NCBI GenBank assembly: GCA_016490735.1 | Contig: JAEMWC010000034.1 | Location: 1,613,501-1,677,500, forward strand | DNA: 64,000 bases | Reading direction: 5' to 3' | Origin: Pachyseris speciosa | Lineage: Eukaryota; Cnidaria; Anthozoa; Scleractinia; Pachyseridae | Part shown: positions 22,054-33,315 of the stretch, one piece after another | How the letters are laid out: each line of letters begins with the position of its first letter | Position numbering within the stretch: position 1 is the stretch's first letter | Notes under the pieces: model-generated | Told to the model about the DNA's origin: nothing | The model's input: only the letters and a program-made list of their open reading frames with translations | Database searches by the model: none | Made by a program: the position numbers and the translations under genes

Positions 22054-22500
22054 CACACTGGGCGATTTTATACGCCGATCGCCGGCGATCGGCGAAAATC
22101 GCCTAGTGTGCCCTGTGCAGCGATTGCGATTTTCGCCGATCACCGCGATCGGCGTATAAAATCGCCGGTATCTGACATGTCAGATATCGGCGATTAAATT
22201 CGCCAGCATTCGCCTAGTGTGCCCGTTCCGGCAGTTTTGTACGCTCATCGCTGCGAATCGCCAGTAAAGTCAGCCAATCAGAGTGGGCGATTTTATCACG
22301 TGGCTTTTCAAAATGGCGGACAACAACGGGGAAAGGTGGCCTCGGCGGAGCCTGGGAACAAAATTTAAGTGGCAAATCGAGGCAAATCGCCGCGATCAGC
22401 GAAACAATTCGCCTAGTGTGCCCGCATCAATCGCCAGCGAGTTTCGCTGGCGATTAAATTCGTCGCGATCGGCGTATAAAATCGCCTAGTAGGTCGTAGG
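22054..22500. mobile_element. MITE of about 445 bp built of GGCGATTTTATACGCCGATCG units
   Basis: The left end reads CACACTGGGCGATTTTATAC and the right end, inverted, shows the same GGCGATTTTATACGCCGATCGC. The unit also occurs internally (about 22144-22166), and CGCCTAGTGTGCCC recurs three times. The repeats make nested inverted structures. There is no coding potential. Confidence 0.82.
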
Positions 22501-22616
22501 CTTAAGCCAACCTTCACAGGATGTATGCAATTGGTCTCAATGGTCTGCATCCCAGCGATCACCACTACCATAACAATTACTATTAATTAATTAATTTTTC
22601 CGGCTCATTAACGCAG

Positions 22617-22803
22617 GTAATTGGTGATAAGAAGGCCGCAAGAGCCTCAAGAATTTTGCTCCGAGCTGAACGAATGGAGGCTCTCAAGAGACTGGAACAG
22701 AAGCTTGGTGTTTATGCACGTTCTTAGAAATCCTTTTGACAATATTGTTACAATGGTCTCGAGAAGAGTGGATTTGAAGAAGAAAGGACAAGAAAAACTT
22801 AAG
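22617..22803 (+). pseudogene. Sulfotransferase exon with PAPS 3'-phosphate-binding motif, frameshifted
   Basis: The acceptor (taacgcag) and donor (AAG|gtgaat) are intact and in the same phase as the exon at 50089-50289. The start VIGDKKAARASRILL matches VVGDKKGTGTARTML, and HVLRNPFDNIVTM matches HVFRNPFDNIATM. The exon is 187 nt, not a multiple of three. The frame changes in a TTT run near 22710, where removing one T would give 62 codons against 67 in the complete gene. No downstream last exon was found, so this copy is probably a broken duplicate. Confidence 0.8.
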
Positions 22804-24290
22804 GTGAATTTTAGAAAAGTAGTAAGGTGGCTCTGAATCCTCTCCCAAGAATTTTCTAAACTTTCCAAAACGGTGTATCTTATTATGGTTATTTCCCGAC
22901 AATAAAAAATAAAGGTCACCGAGCTCCTTTTTGAGCTATTATCAAATTAGGGGTGTTTCTTACAGGTGATAAAGTTTGCTATGGTAACCTATTATGTCAA
23001 AAAAGTTTCATAACTTTTTCACCAATGACAGAACATTTCTTTGATACCAATATTACCATAATAATATTTATTTGTCAGTTGGCTTGGTTTTCTTTGTTCT
23101 TTTCAGGGGAATATATCACATAACCCCTGATCATTATTCACTGTCTGAGAAGTTGGTGGCGGCTTTGATTGTAACAGGGAGGGCGGGACTGAAACAATAG
23201 TTGACAACAATAGCAAAGCAATGCCATATATATTTCCCCTGCTCATATTCCCCTGTTCATAATTCCCTGCTCATATTCTCCTGCTCATATTCCCCTACTC
23301 CTGTTCCCCTCGACTTAGTCTCCCATTACTTGTAAACTCTAAAGAAGACACAAACAAACACAGACGAAAATTCGGACCTCACATACAATATTAGCGCTCT
23401 GTCACGGGTGGTTGTGATTTAATATATAGCAAATTTCTACTCCTTGGTTTCATTTCATATTGAACACAACTTTACAATTTGGGAAAGGAAACTGGCCTTC
23501 CTGGCCTTCGATTTGAAACAGTTTTTTGTAAGGAGAGGACTTTAAGCGGGCTTTCAGTAGGCAAAGGTAAAACTCATGAACTCGAATTGTTGTGGAAAGA
23601 AAACTAGTCTGAAACAGCTTCTCCTACTGCGACCCACCTGCTTCCAAACGAGGAAGTAGTAATAAGCCGTAAACCTGTAAGGATACTCGAATCGAAAGAC
23701 CCTGAAAAGATGTCCTGGGTTAAGAAGGCTTTATCTTCAATATCGTTCATGGTTGTTTACAATGCTAGCCGAGAGCTCACTTTTCCCAAAATTCAACTGC
23801 AGCCCTTCAGACACGTGTAGTGCACTGAATGCACAGTTTATGCAAAAGTAACAAACATGTTTACCACGCATACGAGCAGAGAAAAGAAAATTTCTATACA
23901 TACTGTTCTGTGCAACAGAAAACAAAGACCGTTGTCTACGAATTGTTGTAAAAAATTCAGAAAACCACAAATCAGAAAAACATGTGAATCGAAATCTCAG
24001 AATCTGTCATTAAAAATAAATTTAAAATAAAACTCAACCAAGTAGAAAATAAGTTTTTCGTTACTTAATGGCCATTTTTTTTCTTTTAGAAAACCTCACC
24101 AAGTGACAAATAAGCTTGTTATTTACCTGTCCCTGGGGTGTATGTGATATATTCACTCCATTTCACACTAAAAAATTGGGAATTATATAGGAAGGAGGTG
24201 GTAACCCTCATTTGATTTTACGTAGACAGCTTGAGAAGGTAGTAGTTATGCGTATTGAACGAATTCACGTGAAATTTGTGGAGTATTAAT
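22804..24290. other. Non-coding region with a 14-15 bp minisatellite
   Basis: About five degenerate copies of TGCTCATATTCCCC lie at 23236-23312. The minus-strand ORF at 23737-23970 has no motif. I see no continuation of the sulfotransferase copy. Confidence 0.5.
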
Positions 24291-24305
24291 TTGTGTGCAT
24301 TATTG

Positions 24306-24313
24306 CGATGACA

Positions 24314-24364
<51 letters not shown>
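24306..24364. repeat. (ATG)n microsatellite
   Basis: About nineteen ATG triplets without interruption. The poly-methionine ORF is a by-product. Confidence 0.95.
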
Positions 24365-24366
<2 letters not shown>

Positions 24367-24696
24367 TAATTTATTTGAAATGGCGGATCCATCAGCGTTA
24401 CTAGGTACGCTGGTCTTACACTTACAAATAAATATTGCATTTATAAAATTACACTGTTTTACTTATCTATGTCTAACATGGCAGTGAACCCCAAAACGTG
24501 TACTAATCCACGCAGTAGGAATAGATAGTGTGTAATTTAGAGAACGCAGGATCTGTAAATGTATAATAATTTGGTTAAGATTTACGAGTCAATTAGACAT
24601 AGAACTACTTACGTTTTGTATACCTTTGCTTAGTCACCCTTCGCAGTCAGGCATCAGGCACTGCCCAGGGAGACAGGGTGGGGGGCTCTAGCCACC

Positions 24697-24728
24697 CCTC
24701 GCCCCCCCCCCCCCCCTCCCTCTCCCCC
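24697..24728. repeat. C-rich homopolymer tract
   Basis: A C run of about 14 followed by CT-interrupted C runs, a likely spot for read or assembly errors. Confidence 0.8.
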
Positions 24729-24879
24729 CGCACTTTTCAACAGTAAATAGCAAGTAGTAGTAAAAAAGATCGAAGTTACTTCTCCATTTAATGTTTGATC
24801 GAAAACTGATTATTCTTGGTTTTAAACACCGCTGTTTTGTTGCTGAAAGCATATACGTTTCACCACACTCTGATGTTAA

Positions 24880-24985
24880 ATCAACACTTCTAAATTCCAA
24901 TTGGATCCGGAATGTTCGAGCGTTTATTACATGAGCTCCCGGATCGGGAGATTGGGCAACCACTCCCCACGTTATCGAGCTTAAA
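24880..24985 (+). mobile_element. SINE 3' tail fragment
   Basis: Matches the tail of the SINE at 12423-12510, including GATCCGGAATGTTCG, ACATGAGC and GGGAGATTGGGCAACCACTCC. The tRNA-like head is missing. Confidence 0.7.
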
Positions 24986-25296
24986 TAAATTAATTTACTA
25001 ATTTACTAAAAATGCATGTGGTCATCCAAAGCTTCGTTGAGTTTAAAAAGCCTAATCTTTTGTGAAGCATTAAAGTCGCTATTTTGTTTGTCAAGTTCTT
25101 TGTCATCCCTTTTCTTCCGTAAATATTTAGAGGGGTGCAAACTGTTGGATTTCTTGGTGGTAAAAATAAGCTCAGCAATATTTCTGAATCGAGGTGAAAA
25201 GGACTTTCTAAGATAACAGAATAAGTTGAAGTCTTTTTGCAATTGCTTTAACAGTGATATTCAATGACCCAGTTTATTAAGACTCCGTTTATGTAT

Positions 25297-25689
25297 TAAA
25301 GAGAACCTCCACTGTTACAAAAATTGACGCTAAATTGTAGGAAATAATTACTAGGTTTCAAATTTTATTTTAAATATGGATATAACATTTAAGTGTACAA
25401 AAAAAAAATGATACTTCGCTTTTAAATTTCCCGGCCGCGGCCATTTTGGATTTGATGACATGTAATGGTTGCCCTATTGTTTAACACAAAGGATTTTCTG
25501 CTTCATTTGCTTCCTGACAATAGCTGCAACCATTACACGTCATCAAATCAAAAATGGCCGCGCCCCGAAAATTTATAAACGAAGATAGGCGATGATGATA
25601 TCCATTTTTTGTAAATAAAACTTGAAAGCCAGTAATTACTTCCAAGCAAATTAAGCGTGAATTTGTTGTAAGAGTGGAAGTGCACTTTA
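25297..25689. mobile_element. Foldback MITE of about 390 bp
   Basis: The two halves are inverted copies of each other. The ends are TAAAGAGAACCTCCACTGTTAC and, inverted, TAAAGTGCACTTCCACTCTTAC. The inner blocks pair ATTTTGGATTTGATGACATG with the CACGTCATCAAATCAAAAAT side. It includes a poly-A run in the left arm. Confidence 0.82.
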
Positions 25690-25794
25690 AATGCCGTAGT
25701 TAAGTTACTTACAGATAACTAACGTGAATTCATGTAGAAACTCATTGAATACTTAGAGATTTTATCATGGTAGTTGTATTTGTAAGTAATGTTA

Positions 25795-26530
25795 TCCGTT
25801 TTTTAAAGACCCATGTTCATCCAAGACGCATTGCGCGCCGCGCTGAATTTCGCACAGACGGAAAATACGCCAGTGAGCGCTATTTCCTCGTTCATCCGGC
25901 TTATTTCCCCGAGTATCGCTATTTTTTGTGTCATCACTTCACATCCATTCTATTCATTTTCGTCGATACTTTCAACAAGAGTCGTCTTAGCGGTAAGGAA
26001 AAGAAGGCGGCTGGTGTTGTTGTTGAACTTCTCGTAACGCAAAATTATTTGTTGGTGGGCTCTCATTGTTAAAAATACGTTTAGTTCGGGGTCAACCAGA
26101 AGATAATTATTCACAAATTTGTTGGAATATTATCTTCCATTGGCAGGCTGTTGTTTCCTTGAATTTGTTTTGTAATCATCCTGGCAAAACGTGACTTTTG
26201 TCCCGTTACTTTGTTGATACATGGTCACTGCCAAATGACCTCTGATCTCGAAGTTGACAGCGCTGTACAGTTAACCCGAAGGAAGATGCCCGTCTCAGAC
26301 TTTGCTTAGCTAGTATTTTTAAGAAAAGAAAAGGGATGATTTGATACCTCCGAACATGTATCTGTCGAAGCGATATGCCAGATTTCAACGTGATGTCCGA
26401 TCTTGGCGAATATTTTGATCATGAAGTTCTAATTTATATGCGAATGAACCGGACACGAGCGCGGTTTTGCATCCGATCAATGAGCATCCATCGAATAGAA
26501 CGCTGTTTATTTCTCTTCCCAGTAATTTCT
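25795..26530 (+). mobile_element. Dispersed element, copy A (copy B at 55480-56310)
   Basis: Starts near AAGACCCATGTTCATCCAAG and ends near GGTTTTGCATCCGATCAATGAG. The same two end sequences border the minus-strand copy at 55480-56310, with related sequence between. Translations of the two copies look alike over about 50 residues (MFIQDALRAALNFAQTEN against MFIQDSWRAELNFARTEN). I take this as shared descent rather than coding function. Confidence 0.7.
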
Positions 26531-26899
26531 ATAATGACAAGGTAAGCCTTGGATGAACTTGGGTCTCTAATATAGTTCTACATCGTGAGAGGCAAAATTA
26601 TTAGATAAATGCTTAGTCATGAAATCAAGGTTTTCTCTCATTAGGGTATTTAGTTTTCCAAAGGAGATTTTGAATTAAAGAATTGAAAGCAAAGATGTGT
26701 GTTTTTTAGCTTTGCTCCAGGGTGCATAAAACGGGCATTTTTGGTTTTGCTTAAAAAGATATATGAATAAAGAACGGGAAACGAAGGTTATTCCCAGTGT
26801 ATTGGCTCTTTAAGCCTAAAACAGTTACTGGTTGACACTATAAACAGACCGTAATAATCAGGTCTGAATTTGCGAGCGTGGGCAATCTCGAAAGCGGTA

Positions 26900-27260
26900 G
26901 GCCTGTCTGATGGCCGATATATCGATCATCAGGATACAAAGAGTTAACTTAAATTTAGCATGTCTAGCAATGTTGGATAGTGTTTTGCCACTATCTCAAC
27001 ATTCACATCCAACAATGCTGGATATGGAATCCGACTTTGTTCGACAGTTTGGCCAGGGCTTTACGCCCAAGAATTCTGCTCGACGAGAAATGTCGCAATG
27101 TTCCCCGGGGGAGTGGGGGGGGGGGGGTATTCCCTTGTATGGGCTATATAGTTGCCTTCATACAGGCTCTTCATTTGAGAGAGGTTGGCGCTCGGTCAAA
27201 TGCTAAGGGATTGGGGCGAGCGAGGGAAAGAAGAGCCTGCAGCGATCTTTGTTCAATTGG
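26900..27260 (+). mobile_element. Dispersed repeat with G-rich run (partner 31000-31118)
   Basis: The right part (about 27160-27255; CAGGCTCTTCATTTGAGAG, CGGTCAAA, GCGAGGGAAAGAAGAGCCTG) is repeated in reverse orientation at 31000-31118. A G run lies at 27115-27127. The ATG ORFs over this region are repeat translations. Confidence 0.65.
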
Positions 27261-27424
27261 AGTGTCTACGTTCAGATTCTGAACGTAAAATGCTGCTTGG
27301 CTAATTCGATAGCCTGCGGTGCGGACTTGTCACGTGCATGACACATCTCAAACAAGTGAAGCTGAACCGAGTTTCATGCAGTGAACTCAGAAAGTGATGC
27401 TTTTCTGAGTAAAGCTATCTCAGT

Positions 27425-27540
27425 TTGTCTTCAAGAAAGAAAGATCAAGACCTTCTCAGTGAAAATGATGTGATGGCCGTGCTGCCTAAAGTCTTTGGAA
27501 AAAGCCTTGTGTTTCAAGTTTTTGCTCTTGTTAAATCGAT
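27425..27540 (+). pseudogene. Fragment resembling a RecQ-type helicase motif I
   Basis: The frame encodes NDVMAVLPKVFGKSLVFQVF. This resembles the first ATP-binding motif of RecQ-like helicases, usually of the form LPTGFGKSLIFQ, with the T-G pair replaced by K-V. Nothing downstream looks like further helicase motifs and upstream frames are broken. It is probably an old fragment of a repeated helicase gene. Confidence 0.5.
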
Positions 27541-27780
27541 GGATTCGGCTTCATCGAATGGCTGTGCCCTAGTAATTGTCTCTCACGCTAAAACGTACAC
27601 TAACGGATATCCGTCCGATCGGCAAAGAGCACAGGTAGTCAACGGCTTACAAACGGATTAGCAAAGCCATTTGAAACGGTTATCAAAAGTGGTTGATACA
27701 AAAATATTGAAGGACGGAAAATGACTGGAATTTCGAAGGACACAAACAAGCAATTGCGCGCTAAATGTTTACATTTAAAA

Positions 27781-28892
27781 TAACCTGCGATCAGGCCCAA
27801 TTGAAGCATCGCTCTTATGTCGGCGCTCGCTACAATTGGGCCTGATACAAAGTCTCACGGTCAAAGTCTCAGTGGCTTCGTCCAGAATTTGGACGAAATC
27901 TGATTGGCTGATTCAATAACCGGAAGTCACTAAGAGGCGTGTTCGTGAGGCTCTCGCGAAATTCTCTCGCGACTGAGCCGCCATTACGGACAATGAGTAA
28001 TTTCAAGTTCTTTTTAGTTTTATAACACAAAACAACAGAGCCTTTCTATTTTCATGTAAATTAGCGGAGAGGGAAAGTTTATTAGCGTTGCTTTTGATGT
28101 ACATACTGGATTCACTTAAAAGATTCGCGGAATGATCTTCATGAAGAATGATAAAGACGAAGCGTTCTGACGAGTTCCCACTGTTCCCTGTTATTCCTCT
28201 ATTTCGAACATTATCTTTCGTGTTTGTGAAAGCCTGACCACGGTATAAAGACTTGGAAGCTGGCTGGTTTGTATTCAAGAACAATTCAACGAGAAGCAAG
28301 ACACATCGAAGCTCAGCTGATAAGTACAAGATCATAGACACGTTGGTTTCAATGTTAGGATGCGAGAGTACTCCTATTCTATGGACAAACATTTTGAAAG
28401 CTTAATTAAGTTCTTTTAAATTTGTTCTGTACCATTCTTTTATGGCCGTAAAGTTAATAAATTATCATTTGCATGTAGGTTCGCCTCTGGAACAACAACT
28501 AATATAAAACACTGTTGGGTAATTCACACCACCAATAATAAAGTTTTTCTTATTAGGGAGTAATAAAATACATTTGTCTTGATATGAAAAAAAAAAAAAA
28601 AACATAAATAGCAGAATGACCGGCCATAGAAAGAGTTCGATGGAAGGGCTTTAGGAACTTCACAGTGGACGTCAGTTTTTCCAGATTATATTTAAGCTTA
28701 AATTGAATATTTGTCAATTTTTACACTTAACAAAATTTCGTAAGGACAGCATAAAAGTGCCAATTATCTTGTTGATAGTAATACATTTAACTCAGAAAAA
28801 CCAGTGAATTATTTGAAGCCCCAACGTACATTGTAGCAAGAGAAATCTACATGAGAATAGAGGAAATGAATTGAATAGAGCTTAGAGGAGTA

Positions 28893-28926
<34 letters not shown>

Positions 28927-30625
28927 GAATGACAAGGTCATTGACATCCTCCACAAAAATGTAAAACATGACTGAACTCCCGTTGCAAAAATTCTCAGTG
29001 CAAGGTGCAGTAGTTTGAAATGCACCACAAAGACTTTTGTACTACATAAGCAGTACAGGCTTTTGTTGAGTTAATGAAAGATTAACCTGATGAAAGCTAG
29101 ATGTCCTTATAGTTACCCCTCCTGTACCAAGTTGTTTCTCCATTCAGTTAATGAATTACAGAATAACAGCATACATATTTTCAGTGAAAAATTTAGGTGT
29201 TGCATTTGGAAATCCAATGGCTTGATTCCCATTTTCCCCTCACTGTTAAAAAACCTGTTGGCAAGAAGATGCTCGGCTTCCCCGAGGAGTGGAGTGCTAA
29301 TACCTAGGCAAAAAAATGCAAGAGTAAATAGGTGTATTTAGAGTGCTGGTAATTATATTCCATCAGAAGAACAAGCTTAAAGCATCTAAAAAGCCTCGCA
29401 GCATCCCCTTCCCTTATTTTATCATTTAGATTTAAAATAAAGAAACCAAACTGCAGTCTACTGGTGTGTTAATTGTAGATGAAATCTTCTTTGGTATTTT
29501 CATTTGCAATGTCTTCATCATTTGATGGTATTTGTGGATAAACACGTTTAGTGGTCTCATGCCTGTACACAGTAGATAAATTGGGTAATCCGTATATTTA
29601 CTGCTACTGTAACTTCTCAGTCATGGTCAGCATGCAAAGAAAACAATGGGTTGGAATTATCTAATTGCCCTTCAGGCTAGTTGATTCTACCTTTCACTGA
29701 ATCAATGATCACAGGTTCATGCTACACTTAAAAATTTCAGATATTATTCCAGTGGATAATTAGCCAACCAGCGTATACATGTAAATACCTCTCATCCACT
29801 GAATAAATTTATGTATCAATACACATCAAACATGGAGCCTCTGATAAACAGCTAAAAAAGTGATTAATAAAAATGGCTCCTTAGAGAGCCAGGCACTTGA
29901 GGAAAAATCGTATTTTTGGTATCCCAGTGAATGAATTCAATAACAGTGCACCACCACAATGCAGCTTTTTAGTGATGCTGCAAAATTTGTTTTATAGATT
30001 AAATTACATTAAAAGAATACATCAAGGCCGACCTACATTTATTCATTTGTTCAAATTAAAGGTAAGCGAGCTTCAAAAGCTAAAATTTAATAAAAGAGTG
30101 AACAGCAAAATCCCGTTTTTCCACAACTCAAATAGAACAACACTCTCGACTCTACTAAAAAAATTCTTTACTATTGTATTTCGAGGGGAAGACGAGAAAT
30201 ACATCGACAATAGTAATCACCTGATCTTCCTTCAGCCGAATCATCAGTGGTGCTTTACTACCCACAAAAAGATATCAGCATCACATAGTCTTTGGAAACA
30301 CATATCGTCTTTCCCAGCGTTTATAAAATTTGTTATGTGCGCTTACTTTGGGACCAAAACCGCAACTTTTCCCCAACAACAATGGATGATGTAGGACAAG
30401 ACGTTCCAAAACAAAAATGGCGGCTTCTTCATTCCACATCACTTCACGCGCGAGAGCTCGCGAGTATCGCGTAACGGAAGTAATTTTGATTGGCTGATTT
30501 TGAAATACGTCAATCAATCAAAAAAGTGGGCAGTAGACGTTCCGTGGAAAACTTTGTATCAGGCTCTATTTTCGTTTCGCCTTTCCCGCGGCATCGAAAA
30601 GAAAATAGAGCCTGATCGCAGGTTA
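27781..30625. mobile_element. 2.85-kb element, 9-bp target duplication, subterminal hairpins
   Basis: CATTTAAAA lies directly outside both ends (27772-27780 and 30626-30634). The ends are TAACCTGCGATCAGGC and GCCTGATCGCAGGTTA. Each end carries its own hairpin: AGGCCCAATTG/CAATTGGGCCTGAT on the left and ATCAGGCTCTATTTTC/GAAAATAGAGCCTGAT on the right. Nine-base duplications are typical of Mutator-like elements, but no MULE transposase is visible. The longest interior ORFs (29897-30394 plus, 28003-28392 minus) have no known motif. It also contains a (TTG)n run at 28893-28927. Confidence 0.82.
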
Positions 30626-30999
30626 CATTTAAAACGGCTATAGATCACTTTATTAAAAGATGCTGAAACCATGAAATGGTTGCTGGATAAACCGAGATGG
30701 AGCAGACATCAAAGGTTTGCATACCTTGAAATAAAACATCCAATTATTTTCATACGGTCACACAGCGCGCATTTTATCAGCCGAATAAAATTGCGTGAAC
30801 TGAATTTTGAAACCCATCTCTGGTACACGGTTTGGAAACGTTGGCAAAAGATCCCAGAGATCCATATTTTGTCCTCAACGAACACCTAATGAACGGTGAC
30901 CCAAAGGGTCACTTCCGGTTGTTCCTGATTGGTTCATTCCACTTTGAAGATTTGACAAATTAGTCAAGCGGAAAAGGGGCTGATCTCAAGTCACACAGA

Positions 31000-31118
31000 G
31001 ACTGTTCCAGGCTCTTCCTTTCCCTCGCTTGCCCCAGTCCCGTAGCTTTTGACCGTGTGCCATTAATTGGGACGAAATCCTCTCTGTGTTGCTCAAATGA
31101 AGAGCCTGTATGTAGGCT
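31000..31118 (-). repeat. Dispersed repeat copy (partner 27160-27255)
   Basis: Reverse-orientation copy of the 27160-27255 block (CAGGCTCTTCCTTTCCCTCG and GCTCAAATGAAGAGCCTG). The Penelope-like element begins immediately after it. Confidence 0.65.
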
Positions 31119-31139
31119 ACCTATATAGGTAAAGGGAAT

Positions 31140-31175
<36 letters not shown>

Positions 31176-31242
31176 GGAGTGAAACACGAAACTTTGGTTT
31201 ATCAACGGAGTTGATAATGTAAATTGACCACCGCACAGGGAT

Positions 31243-31290
31243 TCGATTAGCTGACGTTTCGAGCGTTGGCCCTTCGTCGGAGCGAATCGA
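31243..31290 (-). ncRNA. Hammerhead ribozyme candidate, left end of the Penelope element
   Basis: On the minus strand, stem I pairs TCGATTCGCT with AGCTAATCGA at nine of ten positions. The core is CCGACGA (C in place of the usual U4). Stem II is GGGC/GCTC with a CAAC loop and one extra A at its base. Then come GAAAC and GTC. Stem III is only two base pairs without a loop, as in the minimal hammerheads that act as dimers. Cleavage is predicted after GTC. It lies on the same strand as the RT. Confidence 0.7.
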
Positions 31291-31376
31291 GGAATTGTGG
31301 GTTGTGTATGGTTTATATACAGAAAATGGAGCTACGCTATTGGTGGTAACATGGTAACGTGAAAAACAGGAATAAA

Positions 31377-33072
31377 TTAATTGAATGAAAAGCGCTCGTT
31401 GATACCGTGGGGATTAAGAGTGCCAATTTGAAAGATCAGTTTTTGCTCGAGATTTTTACGGCTTTCCGTGGTACCTTGATGGGAAAGGCCGGAGATCGAC
31501 ATATGTTGTTTGGAATGGTTAGGGAGATTAAAATGCCGAGCGACAGGTTTGGATGCGTCTTTGTCATCTTTCTCAACATCACGAAGATGTTCTCGGAATC
31601 GGTCACCTAGTCGTCTTCCTGTTTCGCCGATGTATAACTTTTTGCATAATGTGCGGGTTATGCAATAGATAACATTTGCGGAGGTACACGTGAAACGATC
31701 GGTGATCTTAACAGATCGCTTAGGGCCCGATATTTTGTCAGTGTTTTGAATGAAAGGACAAGTTTTGCATCGCGAGCGCGCGCATTTAAAAGTGCCAGGT
31801 TGTTCAGTTGTTTGAATGCGCTTTTAACTAGAAAGTTATTCTAGCAGTTTCTGGATCATTTTGCAGTATCTTAAAGTTATTAAGAATGATGGCTTTAACT
31901 GGGTGATTATGCGGGTGAAATGTGAGGGTGAATGGAATTCTGTCATTCTTTTCCTTTTGTGACGTCTGTAGTGCTGACTGTTGATCAATCTGCTGAGCGC
32001 GGTGATGGCTCGATTGAACTACAGAATCAGGATAGCCACGTTTCTCGAAAAATGGCACATTTCCTCGGATTTGTTGGAAAAATCAGAGTCATCACTACAT
32101 AGACGTCGAAGTCTAAGAAATTGAGAATAGGGAATGGCGTTTTTGACACGAGATGGATGTGAAGATGAATACAACAAATAACTGTGAGAATCGGTGGGTT
32201 TGTAGTGCGCACTGGTACATAACCCGTTGCCGCTGATAAAAACTTTGAAATCAAGAAAGGCCAGGGAAGTTTCCGAAATTTCCCAGGTATATTTTGGAGC
32301 CGGATGAAAGGAATTAACGGCGGTAATAAATTGGTTGATTTCCTCCTTGCTAGACGAAATTGCGCCGATACAGTCGTCAATGTAGCGACCGTATAGTTCA
32401 GGTTTAGGACCGTTGTACTGATTGAAGAATTGGTACTCGACGTACCCTACAAAAAGATTGGCGTAGCTAGGTCCCATTTTTGTGCCCATCGCTACACCAT
32501 TAATTTGCTTGTAATAGTTGTCAGTGAAAGAAAAACAGTTAAGTGTTAAAACTAGTTCAGCTAGGCGGAGTAGCGTTTCCGAGCTAGGTTCCTTGAGGGT
32601 GCGTTGATCAAAAAAATACTTAAGTGCTTGAAGACCTTCGCCGTTAGGAATGACAGTGTATAGAGATGTAATATCCATAGTGAAAATTAGTTTGTCTTCG
32701 CCGTTGAAATTGAAATCGCGGAAAATTTCAAGTGCGTGTTGACTAACTTTAATGTAAGATGGCAAAGATTTGACGATGGGCGCCATAATCTTGTCTAAAT
32801 AGCTAGAAATGAGTTCGGTGGGGCAACTACAGGCAGAAACGATAGGTCGACCCGGGTTGTTAGGTTTGTGGATTTTGGGTAAAAAGTAAATACACGAGGT
32901 TCTCGGAGTAGTGATGATGAGATTAGTAGCGGTAGCCGGCAATTCTTGTTTCGCTATTAGGTCCTGAATCGTGTCTTTGACAATTTTTTGGTTGGTGGAA
33001 GTGAGATCCTTCTCGACTTTAGCATAAAAGGAGGTGTCAAAAAGTTGCCGAAAAGCTTCTTCTTTGTAAAGG
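31377..33072 (-). pseudogene. Penelope-type reverse transcriptase with GIY-YIG endonuclease
   Basis: The RT body (33072-32019) starts at the inverted junction, so its natural N-terminus is missing. The apparent first residues, MGIKSANLKDQF, are antisense of the element's own 3' end. Conserved RT blocks are visible: FLPKIHKPNNPGRPIVSAC, FTMDITSLYT, GVAMGTKMGPSYANLF and the catalytic YGRYIDD. The frame shifts near 32042 in a T5 run and again near 31800-31840. The C-terminal part encodes CARSRCKTCPF, NVIYCITRTLCKKLYIGETG (the GIY-YIG motif) and RLGDRFREHL, ending in a stop at 31377-31379. It is a non-LTR-like element that primes on nicked DNA and is inactive in this form. Confidence 0.9.
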
Positions 33073-33232
33073 TCGAGCAAAAACTGATCTTTCAAATTGG
33101 CACTCTTAATCCCCACGGTATCAACGAACGCTTTTCATTCAATTAATTTATTCCTGTTTTTCACGTTACCATGTTACCACCAATAGCGTAGCTCCATTTT
33201 CTGTATATAAACCATACACAACCCACAATTCC

Positions 33233-33280
33233 TCGATTCGCTCCGACGAAGGGCCAACGCTCGAAACGTCAGCTAATCGA
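33233..33280 (+). ncRNA. Hammerhead ribozyme candidate, right end of the Penelope element
   Basis: All 48 bases match the left copy, on the opposite strand, because the ends are inverted. The RT transcript would contain this one as antisense. Confidence 0.65.
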
Positions 33281-33284
33281 ATCC

Positions 33285-33315
<31 letters not shown>

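Noticed and set aside
26910..27282. Two overlapping ORFs of about 100 codons
   Set aside because: They cover a dispersed repeat and a poly-G run, with no domain.
29897..30394. 165-codon plus-strand ORF in the 2.85-kb element
   Set aside because: Does not begin with ATG, shows no motif and overlaps sequence near the right end of the element. Considered as a transposase and not supported.
31407..31610. Plus-strand ORF starting MGIKSANLKDQF
   Set aside because: It is antisense of the endonuclease end of the Penelope-like element, and its likeness to the RT start comes from the inverted ends.
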